Below are positions 35,201-47,579 of a DNA stretch of 64,000 nucleotides, in pieces; within the stretch, counting starts at the first letter, position 1; each line of letters begins with the position of its first letter. The position numbers and the translations under genes are program-made. Under the pieces are notes generated by a model, which worked only from the letters and a program-made list of their open reading frames with translations, made no database searches and was not told where the DNA came from. Source of the DNA: Primula veris (Eukaryota; Streptophyta; Magnoliopsida; Ericales; Primulaceae); assembly GCA_963682055.1 (NCBI GenBank), contig OY821750.1, positions 6,884,501-6,948,500 of the forward strand, written 5' to 3'.

Positions 35201-37334
35201 GTTTAGAGTGATTAATTAATATTTTGATTGAGCCGCTATAGCGTTCAAAATATGGACTTCTGAAGGGGACATAAGTCGATTATGAATCTCCTGCCTATCA
35301 TTTGATAGAGTAACCTTGGCAAGCGATCTCTTTACCGCATGATATGTGAAAGTGACTTCGCTAAGACCGTTCTCCCCGTCGTTAGGGGGAGATTTGCACG
35401 TTATCGTTGATAAGGAACGACGTGAAATAACGTGGCATAACCCACTCAGTCTTACCTTGATCCCCAAAACTGCACTTAGTGATAAGTAAGTGCATAGACT
35501 CCCTCAAGTCTAACTAAATGCTAGACGCATTTAATGACTTTATGAGATGTCACGAGATCATTTATATCTGCTGCAAAATTCTTGCAAGGATAGACGTCCC
35601 TATCGGACACCGTGTTCCTGTTGTAACACGTTGCTTTGGCCGAACCCGCCAAGCAAAGGACGCTGCCGTCGGCCGTCAGTCTGTCGTCCTTCCCAAGATA
35701 CGAGAAAGTTGACCGGTTCTTAATTTGTTCAGCCCCAGAGGTGGTGAACTGAAACTCGTTTGTCGCACGAGATTATAAAGGAGCAAGGAGATGTGTGATT
35801 TCCTCCTCATCCTAAGAATCTCAAAATATCTGTCGATCATAATATCTTAGATGATATTGAAGCGAAACGAGACTGTCATTGATTACTTATTCATATATTC
35901 GGTGACGACTGATAATATGAGCAAATTATGACAGGGAACCATGTACGGTTGCCTGAAGTCAACGTAGAATAGACTGGACTAATGGAAACTTGCAATCCAA
36001 ATAGACTCCTTAGCGAAAGTGTGTTCGGACCTGTAGTTCCAACACCACTAATGTTAAACGAGTTCGTTTATTTGGTTATTCGTAAGGAAAAGTGATGAGA
36101 ATAATGAGATTGTAGAATGCTCGCCTAGTAGCGCACGACTTCTCTCACACCTTGGAATTGATTACGAGATGGTTAATTTCCTCATAATGGATGTTATAAC
36201 GGTCCCCTATTTTATCAGTTTAGTAGTTTCCCAAATAACTGATTATGCAGCATGTGATTGTTGTCACTGTTTTATCTCTATGAGAATTTAGACAAAGAGA
36301 TATAGATGAAGCTCCCTGTGTGACTTCATATGCTTTAATCAAGTAGTTCCTGACCACGGAACACGATCTTAATTAAATGAGACATTCACTATATGGATTA
36401 ATATATTCCGAGCGGATGTAGTATACCCGCCTAAGTGAGTACTTGATCAGCTTAGGATACTTGAAAAAGTATTATGCCCTTGCGTGTTATGAAGCAATCC
36501 ACGTTTTGGATTTGCCCTTCGAGATGAAGGATCTTGGGAAGACACGGTAGTGACTCCGCCCGATGATCGAGTCCTGTAAAGATTGAATCTAAGTCCATGA
36601 TTCAGACTACACCCAGAAGGTGTTATGACGTTTTAGTCATCATGACGCTAAGTCGATTCTCCCATGATCGTTCGATCACTAGACATTGATATAGACCCAG
36701 TCCGTCCCTGATGAGACGATGAAGAGATATTGAACCATCATGTTCATATCTAAGTACAATAAGCGCATCATTGTACTTGGTCTAATGTGCTAGGACGAAC
36801 ATCTCATATGTTGTGAATGGTATAGCTCGACACAACATCGCGCTAACACGCTGCCATCGAAATGGCACTAAAGACGCATTCCCTTACCTTATGGTAATTT
36901 TGGAAGTGGGCTTGTCTTATCCCATTTTGCGTCATCGAGTGTACCTACCCCCTTCGGTACTCGAATTAACGCAACCCTTTTTCGGTTATACCGATGCTGG
37001 TTACTTATCAGACCCGCATAAGGGATATTCCTAACATGGTCTGTCTTTACCTTTAGGAATAAGGAAATATCTTGGAGGTCTGGGAATGACTCCAAACGAA
37101 TCACTCCGATCTACCCGAGAGTGTATATGGCTTCGAGCTCGTATTAGCCATATTTGAATTACATATGCTCTGTCTCACGATCCAGATAAAACACTTGTCT
37201 TATTTGAGGACAACTTGTTGTTATCGATCAAGAGAGACATGACTAGATTATGCTATTTAGCATTTCTTGCCGAAATAAATCTTCACATATGAAGTTTAAG
37301 AGCAACCTGTCGAATGCTCGGTTTATTCCACGTT

Positions 37335-37975
37335 ATATTTTCTTGTATACAGTCGTGTGCAAGTAAATGAGGCATCCATTCGAATGTTCGTACTCTTTAT
37401 TCGAATATGAAATCATTGCACCCAGTCGTGTGCAAGTGAGGAGGAGCATCCAGGTGAATGCTTATTGCACTAATTACTACTTAGTCGAAATCCTCGCACC
37501 CTGTCGTGTGCAAGTGAGGGGGAGTATCCAGTCGCATGCTCGTGTACTCTTTTTGTCCTTAGACCAAGGTTTTTTCCCACCGGGTTTTCCTTGGCAAGGT
37601 TTTTAGCGAGACACGTTCCCATCATATCTCACTTAAGATTGCTGAAATTTGGGGGAGTATCATGTTGTATACTTCTTACTACTGTGTACTCTTTTGTCCT
37701 TTGACTAGAGGTTTTTTCCCACTGGGTTTACTCTAGCAAGGTTTTGATGAGGCACCTGTTTTGTGGTTGATCCCTTACTACTACCATTGTTGCACTCTTT
37801 TTCCTTCGATCAGAGATTTTCCCATTGGGTTTGCTCTGCCAAGGTTTTGATGAGGCACATTGTTTTGTGGTTAGTTACTTACATGATATTTCGGCATATA
37901 TCATTCGGCTACACATTTTCTCCTAGGTACCGGTTTTGTCCCACACTGGGTTTTCCGGCCCTAAGGTTTTTATGT
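37335..37975 (+). repeat. repeated blocks before the 3' LTR
   Basis: Three copies of a block with GTCGTGTGCAAGTGAG and a purine tract (37351, 37425, 37503) are followed by four copies of a TTTTCCCAC-GGGTTT / GCAAGGTTTT block (about 37570, 37709, 37816, 37936). Confidence 0.8.
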
Positions 37976-38049
37976 GTTTAGCACTGCGAATGAACTCGAC
38001 TCAGATCGACTGCATGAAGACGAAGAATTCAAGACATCCAAAGGGGGAG

Positions 38050-38262
38050 TGTTGTAGGATATTATTGGACTCTTGGGCTTGTACTTTATGGGCCCAAGTG
38101 GGCTTGTAACCCTACCCCTCTATCTATATAAAGAGGGTTAAGGGTCTTGTATTTCACATTCATTCATATACATTCTGATAAATAAAAACACCGTTGTTGT
38201 CTCTGTCTATATTCTCTCTATATCTATATACATATATATGTGAGCTAATATGTCACACAACA
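38050..38262 (+). repeat. 3' LTR of the 6.7-kb Copia
   Basis: 213 bp, TGTTGTAGG to CACACAACA, preceded by AAGGGGGAG. Confidence 0.88.
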
Positions 38263-38282
38263 AATATTACTTTTTGAGAATG

Positions 38283-39135
38283 TGAATAGTTGTAGTTTTA
38301 ATTCTTGATAGCATACACAATGCTGAGAAAACATAAAAAATAGCATACACAATGCTTTATTAAGTTCAAAACCTGTGTAAAAAAGTTATATGTTTTGGGG
38401 GTATTGAATGCATTATTGTGAATTTCAATAGTTGTAGTTTTAATTCTTGACTAGCATACACAATGCTGAGAAAACATAGAAAATAGCATACACAATGCTT
38501 TATTAAGTTCAAAACCTGTGTAAAAAAGTTATATGTTTTGGAGGTATTGAATGCATTATTCTGAATTTCAATAGCTGTAGTTTTAATTCTTGACTGGCAT
38601 ACACAATGCTGAGAAAACATAGAAAATAGCATACACAATGCTTGATTAAGTTCAAAACCTGTGTAAAAAAGTTATATGTTTTGGGGGTATTGAATGCATT
38701 ATTGTGAATTTCAATAGTTGTAGTTTTAATTCTTGACTAGCATACACAATGCTGAGAAAATATAGAAAATAGCATACACAATGCTTGGTTAAGTTCAAAA
38801 CCTGTGTAAAAAAGTTATATGTTTTGGGGGTATTGAATGCATTATTGTGAATTTCAATAGCTGTAGTTTTAATTCTTGACTAGCATACACAATGCTGAGA
38901 AAACATAGAAAATAGCATACATAATGCTTTATTAAGTTGAAAACATGTGTAAAAAAGTTATATGTTTTGTTGGTATTTAATGCATTATTCTGAATTTCAA
39001 TAGCTGTAGTTTTAATTCTTGACTAGCATACACAATGCTGAGAAAACATAGAAAATAGCATACAGAATGCTTTATTAAGTTCAAAACCTGTGTAAAAAAG
39101 TTATATGTTTTGGGGGTATTGAATGCATTATTCTG
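38283..39135. repeat. 143-bp tandem array, six copies
   Basis: The word G(T/C)TGTAGTTTTAATTC recurs at 38289, 38431, 38574, 38717, 38860 and 39003, so the period is 143 bp. Each unit holds GCATACACAATGCTGAG and a second GCATACACAATGC. The array sits in an intron of the passenger gene. Partial units occur at 28530-28800 and 31410-31500. Confidence 0.93.
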
Positions 39136-39413
39136 GTACAATGAATAGTGGTAGCTCTTTGTAGCTATGCAATCATGAAAATTGGATACACAATAATGAT
39201 TATTCATATTGTATGCAAAATTACATTGTGTATGCGATATGAAATCATCATTTTTTTATGTGCATGCCCACAAAATACATATACAAAGTCTAATATCAGT
39301 GTATAAAAATGGCATACGCGCTGCCTAATCTGTACAATACTGGTAGATTATTATAAGTGATATATTGGACAAGATTATTGGATACAATAACATGTTATTT
39401 AACAAAATTGTAG

Positions 39414-39515
39414 GGGGAAGGAAATGAAAGTGAGGAGGTTGAATTATCTGACAACTCAGTAGACATCCTTGAAGAAGAACCTGAAGAATCAAAGAAAGCA
39501 AAGGGAAAACATTCG
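39414..39515 (+). pseudogene. passenger gene exon 2, duplicate
   Basis: Same length and phase as 31246-31347 with few substitutions (GEGNESEEVELSDNSVD). Both flanks are duplicated as well (30960-31380 against 39130-39550). Confidence 0.65.
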
Positions 39516-39999
39516 GTAAGTATACAAAAAAAATGCTAATAAGATTTATGTTCCTAGAAGAAACTAAAAACATTATAAAAAATACAGAGGCCAAAGAGAA
39601 AAATAATTTTAGCTGGTTCGGTATCAGGAAGAACAAGGCGAAGGATTGCACAATCATTATATGCAAATGACGCTGAAAAGGTGCATGTAACAGAGAGTAA
39701 AAGCACATAGGAACAACCTGTCAAAATGACAAGGTCAAAAACATTAACGCAACAACCTGAACACCAAGAACGACAACCCACTAGAAAGCGCAAGTGTTTA
39801 ACTCAACCAGATAACACAACAAAACCAAAGGAAAGGATCTCAAAACAAGTTGTGGTTACTTGTCCAAGTCAAAAGGTAATATTCTCACTTTTCGAATTCA
39901 GAATACTGCATTCAATAAACCTATATCACCTTTATATACGATAGAATTCTGTATCGTGTATCGTTGTACATTTTTACTAGAAACTGATTACAAATTAAA

Positions 40000-40890
40000 A
40001 TGACATTACATGACAAAATGGACACTTACAAATCAAATTTGGTTTGCCTGGTACATGACATACAAGTTATGAATTTCACACCAGAGCAAAAGGATGCACT
40101 TGAGAAATACACACCGTTTTGGAACATTATAAACACAGTCAACGTAGCAGCTTTTGACACAGTCATGGCTAGGAAAAGCGATGTTCTTATTAGGGAAATA
40201 ATAAAAACCTTCAATCAAAAGAACAAGAAGTTTTTCCTTGGAAACAAATTCCGAAAGTTGACAAGCAAAGACTTCACAAAGATTTTTCAAATTAGTGGTG
40301 GAAATACGCCAATCAATCTGATTAAGCATATAGAAGTAACAAGCGAACTTTACATAAGGCGGTTTTCGAAATGTGAGAGGAATCTTCTGAAATCAACTAT
40401 CAAAGGAGCATTGGACAACGCACTTGAAGGCAAAAAAGCAACCGATCTTGAAGATGTTCCGAGGTTAATGACCCTCTTTATGTTAGTTTCCCTTTTCGTT
40501 ACAAACAAATGTTATTCTCTCGCTTGGGGTTATTTGACGGTGACAATGGATTTGGAAAAAATGAAGACATACGCCTGGTCCGAAAATTTCTGTACTATTC
40601 TTATAAATTCCATAAACGAAAATCTGTCAAAGCTTGATAAAATTACTAGCTGTGTTCCGGCATTACATGTACTTTTACTTTTGAAATTAAAGTTATAAGC
40701 AGTTATAATCCGTTACAAAATATCACTATTAATTTTTTTTTGACATGTTTTTCAGTATTGGGTGATGGAGATGTTTCATTTTATGAAACCAGCTGATGAA
40801 ACGGCTGAAATGCTTTGCAAAAAATGGGATGTTCATGAGTTGATAAAGCTGTGTAAGGACAAGAACATCAAAGACTTGTGTATCGAAAAG
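40000..40890 (+). pseudogene. passenger gene domain exons (PMD/DUF1985-like)
   Basis: Open from 40000 to 40668, then a GT donor inside CATTACATGTACTT, acceptor TTTTTCAG at 40755, and open to 40890 before GTACAT. Joined, this gives about 268 residues of mixed helical sequence. Relatives of this domain sit N-terminal to ULP1 peptidases in MULE-borne genes. Family placement is from word similarity only. Confidence 0.55.
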
Positions 40891-41086
40891 GTACATAATA
40901 AATGCATACATAATAATTGCTACTTAATGTTTGAAGTCCATACTTACAATAAATGGTTGTTATTGTTAAAATAAAATCCTTACAATTTCATAGATAAAAA
41001 TCAGTATAATGTATTAGAATTGCATTCAAAAAATAAGTAGTATTGACTGTTTTGCATACAAAGTAACCTGATTTTGTACAACACAG

Positions 41087-42080
41087 GCAATGGCAGAAGA
41101 AGAGGAAGATGAAATGGAGACAGACGCGGAAGGGAAAAAAGGTAGCGAAGAGGAATCAACTTCTAGCAAGACACAAAAGGGACTGAAGAAAACTAAAAAA
41201 AGCTGCCCGATTGTTGAAATGACAGATGGTGAAGAGGAAGAACAAAAGAAAGCTGAGAGTGAGACAAATGAGGAAGAGGAAAATTGTGAGGGCGGACCAA
41301 CAAGAAGCAAGACACAAAAATCAACTGCTAGCAAAACACAAAAAAGGTGGAAGAAAAGTAAAAAAAGTTGCCCCATTGATGAAATGAGAGATGGTGAAGG
41401 GGAAGAACAAAAGGAACATGATAATGGAACAAAGACAGAGGAGGAAGGGGAAGATTGTGAAGAGTAACCAACAAAAAGAAAAACACAAAAAGGACAAAAA
41501 AAAAACTAAAAAAAGCTGCCCGGTTGATCAACTGACAGATGGTGAAAACCAAGAAAATTGTACAAATACAGACGAGGAAGGGGAGGAAGGTTCAGGAACC
41601 GGCCGACTAGATGGTACATCACAAGACACTGAAGAAACTGATGATTCGATGGCCATTGATGCAACGCCAATAACAAAAAACGATTCTCTTCAATTTGTTG
41701 CTGAAACTGCACCTTCAGATATTCCCGAAGCAATTTCTACGCAACACCTTGACGATATAGAGGCATTCATGCCAATTTCTCAGATGATCCCTGCAGCAAA
41801 AAAGAAAAATAACAAAACGAAAAGGTCATTAAAAGATGAATTAAATAAACAGAGCTTTCAAATGCAAAAGGAGATTACTGGTTCAACACCGGAAGAGATT
41901 GTAAATAGTGAAGAAAACGAAGAAATTGAAACTCTTGAAGAATTAGAAAAGAAACTGATTATTGCAGAGAGCAATTTGGCTGATTTAAGAATTGAGCTGA
42001 AAAAAGCTTATGAAGATCAGGAGGTTTTGGAGAAAAGTTTGAAGATCTTGAAAAGCACAATTGACGGTATGTTTTGTTAA
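41087..42080 (+). pseudogene. passenger gene acidic/lysine repeat region
   Basis: Begins after ACACAG with AMAEEEEDEMETDAE. The module KTKKSCPIVEMTDGEEEEQ recurs as KSKKSCPIDEMRDGEGEEQ and, after a stop (41465) and a frame change, as KTKKSCPVDQLTDGENQE. It ends in a predicted coiled coil (about 41930-42060, LEELEKKLIIAESNLADL). Likely a nuclear, charged linker (inference). Confidence 0.6.
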
Positions 42081-43492
42081 TTTTATATTACATTCAGCTA
42101 TTATTTTTTGAGGAATATGCTTATTCCAAAAAAATGAAATTAATTTTCAGATTTGAGAGCTGAAATGAAGAAGTTTCAAGAGGAGGGCAAAAGAAGAGAC
42201 GAAAAGAAGTGGAAATCAACAACCTTGTGAATGGTATTCTTTCATCATTCTGTATGCTCTTTAAACATTGTGTATGCTCTTTAAACATTATGTATGTTCT
42301 TTAAAAAATAGATTAGTAACAATGTGTATGCCAAAACATATAGTGTCATATCCAATGATTGATGTGTATACACAATAATCACTATTGTGTGTACGCAATA
42401 ATCACTGTTGTGTGTACTCCTTAACTATAGGCAAACACATACAAAATGATGATTTTATATTGTTTACACAATGTAATTTTGTATACAATATGAAAAAATC
42501 ATTATTGTGTATGCTCTTTAAACATTATGTATGCTATTTAAAAAAACAGATTAGTAACAATGTGTATGAAAAAAAGTGCTATGCTCAATGATTTAGTGGC
42601 ATACACAATAATCACTGTTGTGTATGCTCTTTAAATACATGCATACACCTAAAAAAAAGATTAGTAACAATGTGTATGGCAAAATAATATAATGTCATAT
42701 TCAATGATTGAGTTGCATACACATTAATCACCGTTGTCCATGTACTTTATGTATGCTCTTTGAATACTAGACAATCTTGAATGTGTATAAGGATAGAACC
42801 CAAATAAATACAATTTTATTTGCAGATATGAGAAGTGAAATTAATAAGCTACAAGAGGAGGCAAAAAGAAGAGCTGAAAAAGACGATGAAACCAATTGCT
42901 TTGTGAAAGGTATTTTTCCATTTGTTTTATCAACAGTTAGAAAAAACAGATAAACGTTTCTATTTGAAGTGTCACCTGACTTATTGAACAACAATTGGTT
43001 AAAATGCAGTACTGGAAGTTCAAAATAACAAGCTACAAAAAACGCTATTGAAAACAATAGAGGAAGAAGTTGCGAGAAGTGTGATTATCAAATGTATATT
43101 TCTTCATTACATTCATTAATATATTATGTGTTGCATTTTCATGATTATGTATGCAACACACAAATGTATATGCAACACAAAAAAGCACATTCACAAAAGT
43201 GTTTGAGAGTGTAAAAAATAGTTATATAATCATTGTGTTCAAAACTGTAATAAAAGACATACACAATCCTAGATACACTTTTCATTTGTGTGATTTACAA
43301 AAGTATAACTTTCAGTCCTCAAAATTTAGTATCAAACGTGATGGAATATTGTGTATACATATTGCTAAATATTAAATTGATTACTTTTGTGTATACAGTT
43401 TGAAAACATTGTGTATGCAAATTCAAAATTAGTGCAATAGACGGTATAATAAGTTCACCTCCCTCTTATTGAACAACAACATTAATTTGTAG

Positions 43493-44238
43493 ATATGGAA
43501 AATGAAATTAAGAACCTTCAAGCTAGCAATGCCCATTTGTTGGATGTAGCAACAAACATCAAGGAGACAAAGGTAGTACATGAGAGAACAAAAGCAGGAA
43601 AGTCATCTACGTTTGTTGATCGAGAAGAAAAGACCGATGTAGAATTACCTGAAGGGTTTAACTCGAATTTAATAGATTCAGTTACAAGTATTGCTAAAAG
43701 CTACTTGCCAGAATCAGCCGAGGATGATGATATAATAGCAAACACACAAGATATCAAAGACTTGAGCTTGTTGACACAAGAGTTTGTAGAAATAACAAAG
43801 CCATATGAATTCGAAGTGGCTTTTGAGAAAGAAATGAGCAAAAAGTTGGAGAATTTTAAGCAAAAAGTCTATAAAGAAAAACTTGAAAAGGATGAACATA
43901 TAACCAAATTCACACAATAGTATTCGGAAATTGTAGAACCAAATCCCATCGAAAAAGAAATCATGGATACGAGAGAAGCAAGACTGCGCAGATTCAAAAA
44001 AGACAACACTATTGGTGGAAGAAGAAAACTTGTTGCTGTCACAAGTAATAAAGAGAAGCTGAATTGTATGTCGAAATTGAAAAGGGAAGACAGAAAAAGT
44101 CCTCAAAAGTACTCACCACCATTGGTTAAAAAAAGCAAAGGAGCTGAAACTACCGTGCTACAACAAAAAGATAAAAAGACTTCAAAGGATAAAGAAGACG
44201 AACAACCTTCGTTTGACTTGCATATTAGTCAGTTTTAA
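43493..44238 (+). pseudogene. passenger gene C-terminal coiled coil and basic tail
   Basis: Acceptor TTTGTAG precedes 43493. The frame reads MENEIKNLQASNAHL and an acidic helical region to a TAG at 43918, then continues in the same frame (SEIVEPNPIEKEIMD) and in a basic stretch (SKLKREDRKSPQKYSPPLVK) to FDLHISQF at 44238. Confidence 0.55.
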
Positions 44239-44993
44239 GTTGGTGAAAGTTAAAAAACAAGTTGATTTTGTCAATGTTTTGAATGTTTTTAGACATCTTA
44301 TGTATGTTGTTGTTTTATAATCTTTCAAACATAAATTTTCATTTCCAAAATTACATTGTGTATGCAAAATATGAAAATGCTCTTAGTTTGTTCTCTTAAT
44401 ATGCAAGTTATTTTATCATTGTGTGTGTACTGTCCTTTCTCTTGAATTTCAATGTTTTTAAACTTCAATCAATGTGTATGCCCTGTGATTAAAGTGAATT
44501 CACTGATCATAAAAAACAATTTGTTAATAATAAAACAAATTTAGGTGCATACATAATGTTATTATTCAAAACAATAATGTCTTGTGTATGAAATTTTAAC
44601 ATTGGCTCTGATGACAAAAAAACCCACTACTAGATGACATTCATAAAAACTGGTTTCCACAGTGAAGTGCGCAGCTTGTCAATCTAATCTAGCTTCAACT
44701 GGGTATAAACAGAACTAAACAATGTCCCATCACAATGTGAATATATATCCAACAAAAAGGAAATATGAATCAGAGATCAAAATCCATTACTGGAATCAAA
44801 ACGAGTATATTTATTGAAGTCGTAAACGAGTACAGATGATATATAGCAAAAAAAATATAATAACACGACAGTCGGAAAAAATATGTCATTGACTCTGTCA
44901 AAAGAAAATATATCTCATTGACATGAAAAAAAAAAACTAATAAACTATCAAACTAATTGCCAAAACATCACATTCTATTTAAAAGAAAAAAAT

Positions 44994-47546
44994 TCAAATA
45001 GGTTCTTTACAACTTCTCTGGCTATATCCTTGCTTACAGCAACGTCCGCAAGTATATTTTGCATGTCCTTGTCCCAAATTTTCAGCCCTTCCCTTGATTC
45101 TGCATATAAGTGGTCTTCCAGATGCTCTTCTTGTAGATGGAGCCAATATAACAGGCAAGTCCAAACGCTCAAAATCTGGCTTTAAAGATGTTGGTACAGG
45201 ATTTATTGGTAAATCATAGGCCATGCGATAAACGTCCGTAAAAAAAAATTTGTCAACAAAGTGATGAAGATTCAAATTTGGGCATCTAGAAAAACAAACA
45301 AATGCATGGTCACACGGGAAGTTATCAATCTGCCAATTGCCACAGGTACAAGACTGCTCATAGATATTTACACCATAAGAAAAATCTCCATCAATTACTT
45401 CAAATTTATACGCATTTCCTCTATGAATTTTCCACGTTCGTGATTTTTCTGTACGTTTACGAACACTACCACCAAGACCTTTGCATAGCGTTGTGGTCCA
45501 CTTAGCTGAAAATAAAAAAATAACTACAATTTATAGTATCCTAAATGATATTTATTATCTAAGATGTATTGTTAGTAACATCAGATGATACCTGAATCTC
45601 TCTTGCTATCAAGATGCCATTGCATTAACTTTGTTCTAATATTATCTACCATTTGAAAAACAGGGAGAGCTCTTTCGTCCACAATCCAGGAATTAAAAGC
45701 CTCGACTGCACTTGAAGCCATCGAACCATAACGACACCCCCTTGAAAATACTTTCGCCCAATTTTCTTTTGGCAATCCTTATAGAAAATCCTTTATAACC
45801 TTTCCCCCCTCTTGTAACAGATTTATCATATGCTTATTATAATGTTCTTCACTAGTGGCATATGCACATGAAACAAACAGCTTAACAATTCGGTCTCTTT
45901 TAAATGCCGAAAATTTTGCACCACTAAACTTGGTCTTAATATTTTGTTTCAGATGATGAATGCAAAAATAGTGATCATCAAGCGGGAATTTAGCCTTAAC
46001 TCCATCCAAAATTCCTAAATTCCTATCAGGAAAAAAAGCCAACCGACGGTGTGGATCAACAACATGTTGTAACTGCCCTAAAAACCATAACCAATTATCG
46101 TTTGTCTCGGCATCAACAACACCATATGCTAATGGATACAACCCTGTAATCACAAAATCAAATGAAGCAAAAAACTATGATGCATAATAGAAGTTTGAAA
46201 AAAAATTACATACTACCTGTTAAAAATGAAAATAGATACTACATACCAGATGGTACGAACAAATTTTACAACAACATAAACATGAAGAAAGAAAAAAAAA
46301 ACAATGAAGCAGAATCCAAAGTGTAATTGCTAGTGGGGAAAAACTTATCGTATATTCAACATCTTTCTCAAATGACGTAACTACTATCTCTCATGTTATA
46401 CAAGACAAAAAAAAAAAGAACCAAACATAGACATAAGGAAATTAATTGTACCTTGATTGCCATTCTTTCCTGTAGCACATAATAATACACCCCTGTATAC
46501 TCCACTTAAATGAGTCCCATCAATAAAAAACATTGGTCTTATGTACTGAAATCCTTTAATACAAGTTGAAAACGACACAAACAGTCTCTCAAACTGACAA
46601 GTCCTCTGATTCACTTCCAAAACAATACGGCTGCCTGGGTTTGTATAAATTGCAGCGTCAACCCACCATCATAGCTCATTGTATGAACTTTTATACTCAC
46701 CAAATACTTTATCATTAGCAGCAACAACACCCTTCCAAGCTTTTTTGTAAGAAACAACATGCCCAAAATGATTAAACAAGTGTTTAACTGCATCAGCTCC
46801 ACTAAACCTGGGGTTTGCAACTAAATCCGCTTCAATTAATCCTGTGATTACTTTACTCATCAAATTATGACCTTTTGGCTGTGCAATTTCCAAATCGCAA
46901 TCATGTTGCTGACTAAACTTTCTTACAATAAAAGCACCAGTACTCTTTTCGATCGTGGCTGTTATAGACCAAAGACAAGTGACATTGGATGGGTTAATGC
47001 AAACTACAATAACAGCATACGGTGAATTCCTAGTACAACGATATAAAAAACCACATTCTGTACAATACTTGTTCAAAACAGTCCTAAACTCATTGGCACC
47101 ACCTCTGAACTTCTGACCAACGTCTCTTAAAATACCTGTCCAGTGCTTACCCATCAACATTAGCCCACTATTACTGCATTCTGCGACATCTTCGATATGC
47201 CTTACATCTAAAAAAGTTGTCGTTTCAGAAGCATCAACAATGTCGAGACATGTCCCCATAGTATTACAAAACCTTGATACAAAAACGTCAATGGAATCCA
47301 ACGAAAACAGACTAAGCAAACGAAACAAACAGCTCAAGTCTTCTTGACAACTTAATCGACATTTTTCATATCGAGGAACAGAATATGTCAACAACACATC
47401 ACTTTTATCCAAATGCGGCCAAATATCACAAATTTTAGCCACCAAATTTTCAAAACTAATATCGATCTGAATTGCAATTATAACCATCTTAGAACTAGGA
47501 ACCGTGACATCATTTAGATTGCACATCATCAAAATACTGCCCATCG
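44994..47546 (-). pseudogene. MuDR-type MULE transposase, two nonsense changes
   Basis: Spliced transposase. The likely first Met is at 47546-47544, after an intron acceptor TTTTGTAG. Exon 1 (to 46453) holds an N-terminal region, a MULE DNA-binding domain (about 47150-46850, GKHWTGILRDVGQKFRGGANEF) and the start of the DDE core with FIDGTHLSG. Exon 2 (46142-45589) has PDRNLGIL (second Asp), FCIHHLKQNI and SMASSAVEAFNSWI (probable Glu). Exon 3 (45505-44994) has the SWIM zinc finger CTCGNWQIDNFPCDHAF and a CCHC-like knuckle YTCGRCCKQGYSQRSC. Only two in-frame stops are seen: TGA at 46669 (where relatives have Arg) and TAA at 45779 (where relatives have Gln). Otherwise frame and splice sites are good. 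Confidence 0.88.
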
Positions 47547-47579
47547 CACTACAAAACAACATAAACAAAACACACACAA

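Larger units (their letters stand above)
31566..38262 (+). mobile_element. Copia-type LTR element, 6.7 kb, young LTRs, dead coding
   Basis: LTRs of 213 bp at 31566-31778 and 38050-38262 differ at about 8 positions by eye. The duplication AATAT is present at 31561-31565 and 38263-38267. The 5' LTR begins TATTG where the 3' copy has TGTTG. A primer-binding-like CGTTATCAGCAC follows the 5' LTR and a purine tract AAGGGGGAG precedes the 3' LTR. The 6.3-kb interior has no open frame longer than ~120 codons. Weak pol relics are present, such as GHAILLHWSVMRP near 35092. Confidence 0.88.
28254..44238 (+). pseudogene. MULE passenger gene (PMD/DUF1985-like plus coiled coil)
   Basis: Spliced gene on the strand opposite the transposase. 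Exons I can place: 28254-28358, 31246-31347 (near-copy 39414-39515), 39588-39875, 40000-40668, 40756-40890, 41087 to about 42067, then coiled-coil exons near 42151-42228, 42826-42910, 43009-43090 and 43493-44238. Phases agree across most junctions. 40000-40890 resembles the plant mobile/DUF1985-type domain found next to ULP1 proteases in other MULEs (KFRKLTSKDFTKIF, DLEKMKTYAWSENF, then CVPALH spliced to YWVMEMFHF). Next come acidic and lysine-rich repeats and a coiled coil. No ULP1 catalytic domain is visible. Stops at 39708, 41465 and 43918 and a frameshift near 41500 make this copy non-functional. Confidence 0.65.

Noticed and set aside
41026..41733. Long minus-strand open frames opposite the passenger gene
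   Set aside because: They are Phe/Ser/Leu-rich antisense shadows of the acidic, lysine-rich plus-strand exons.
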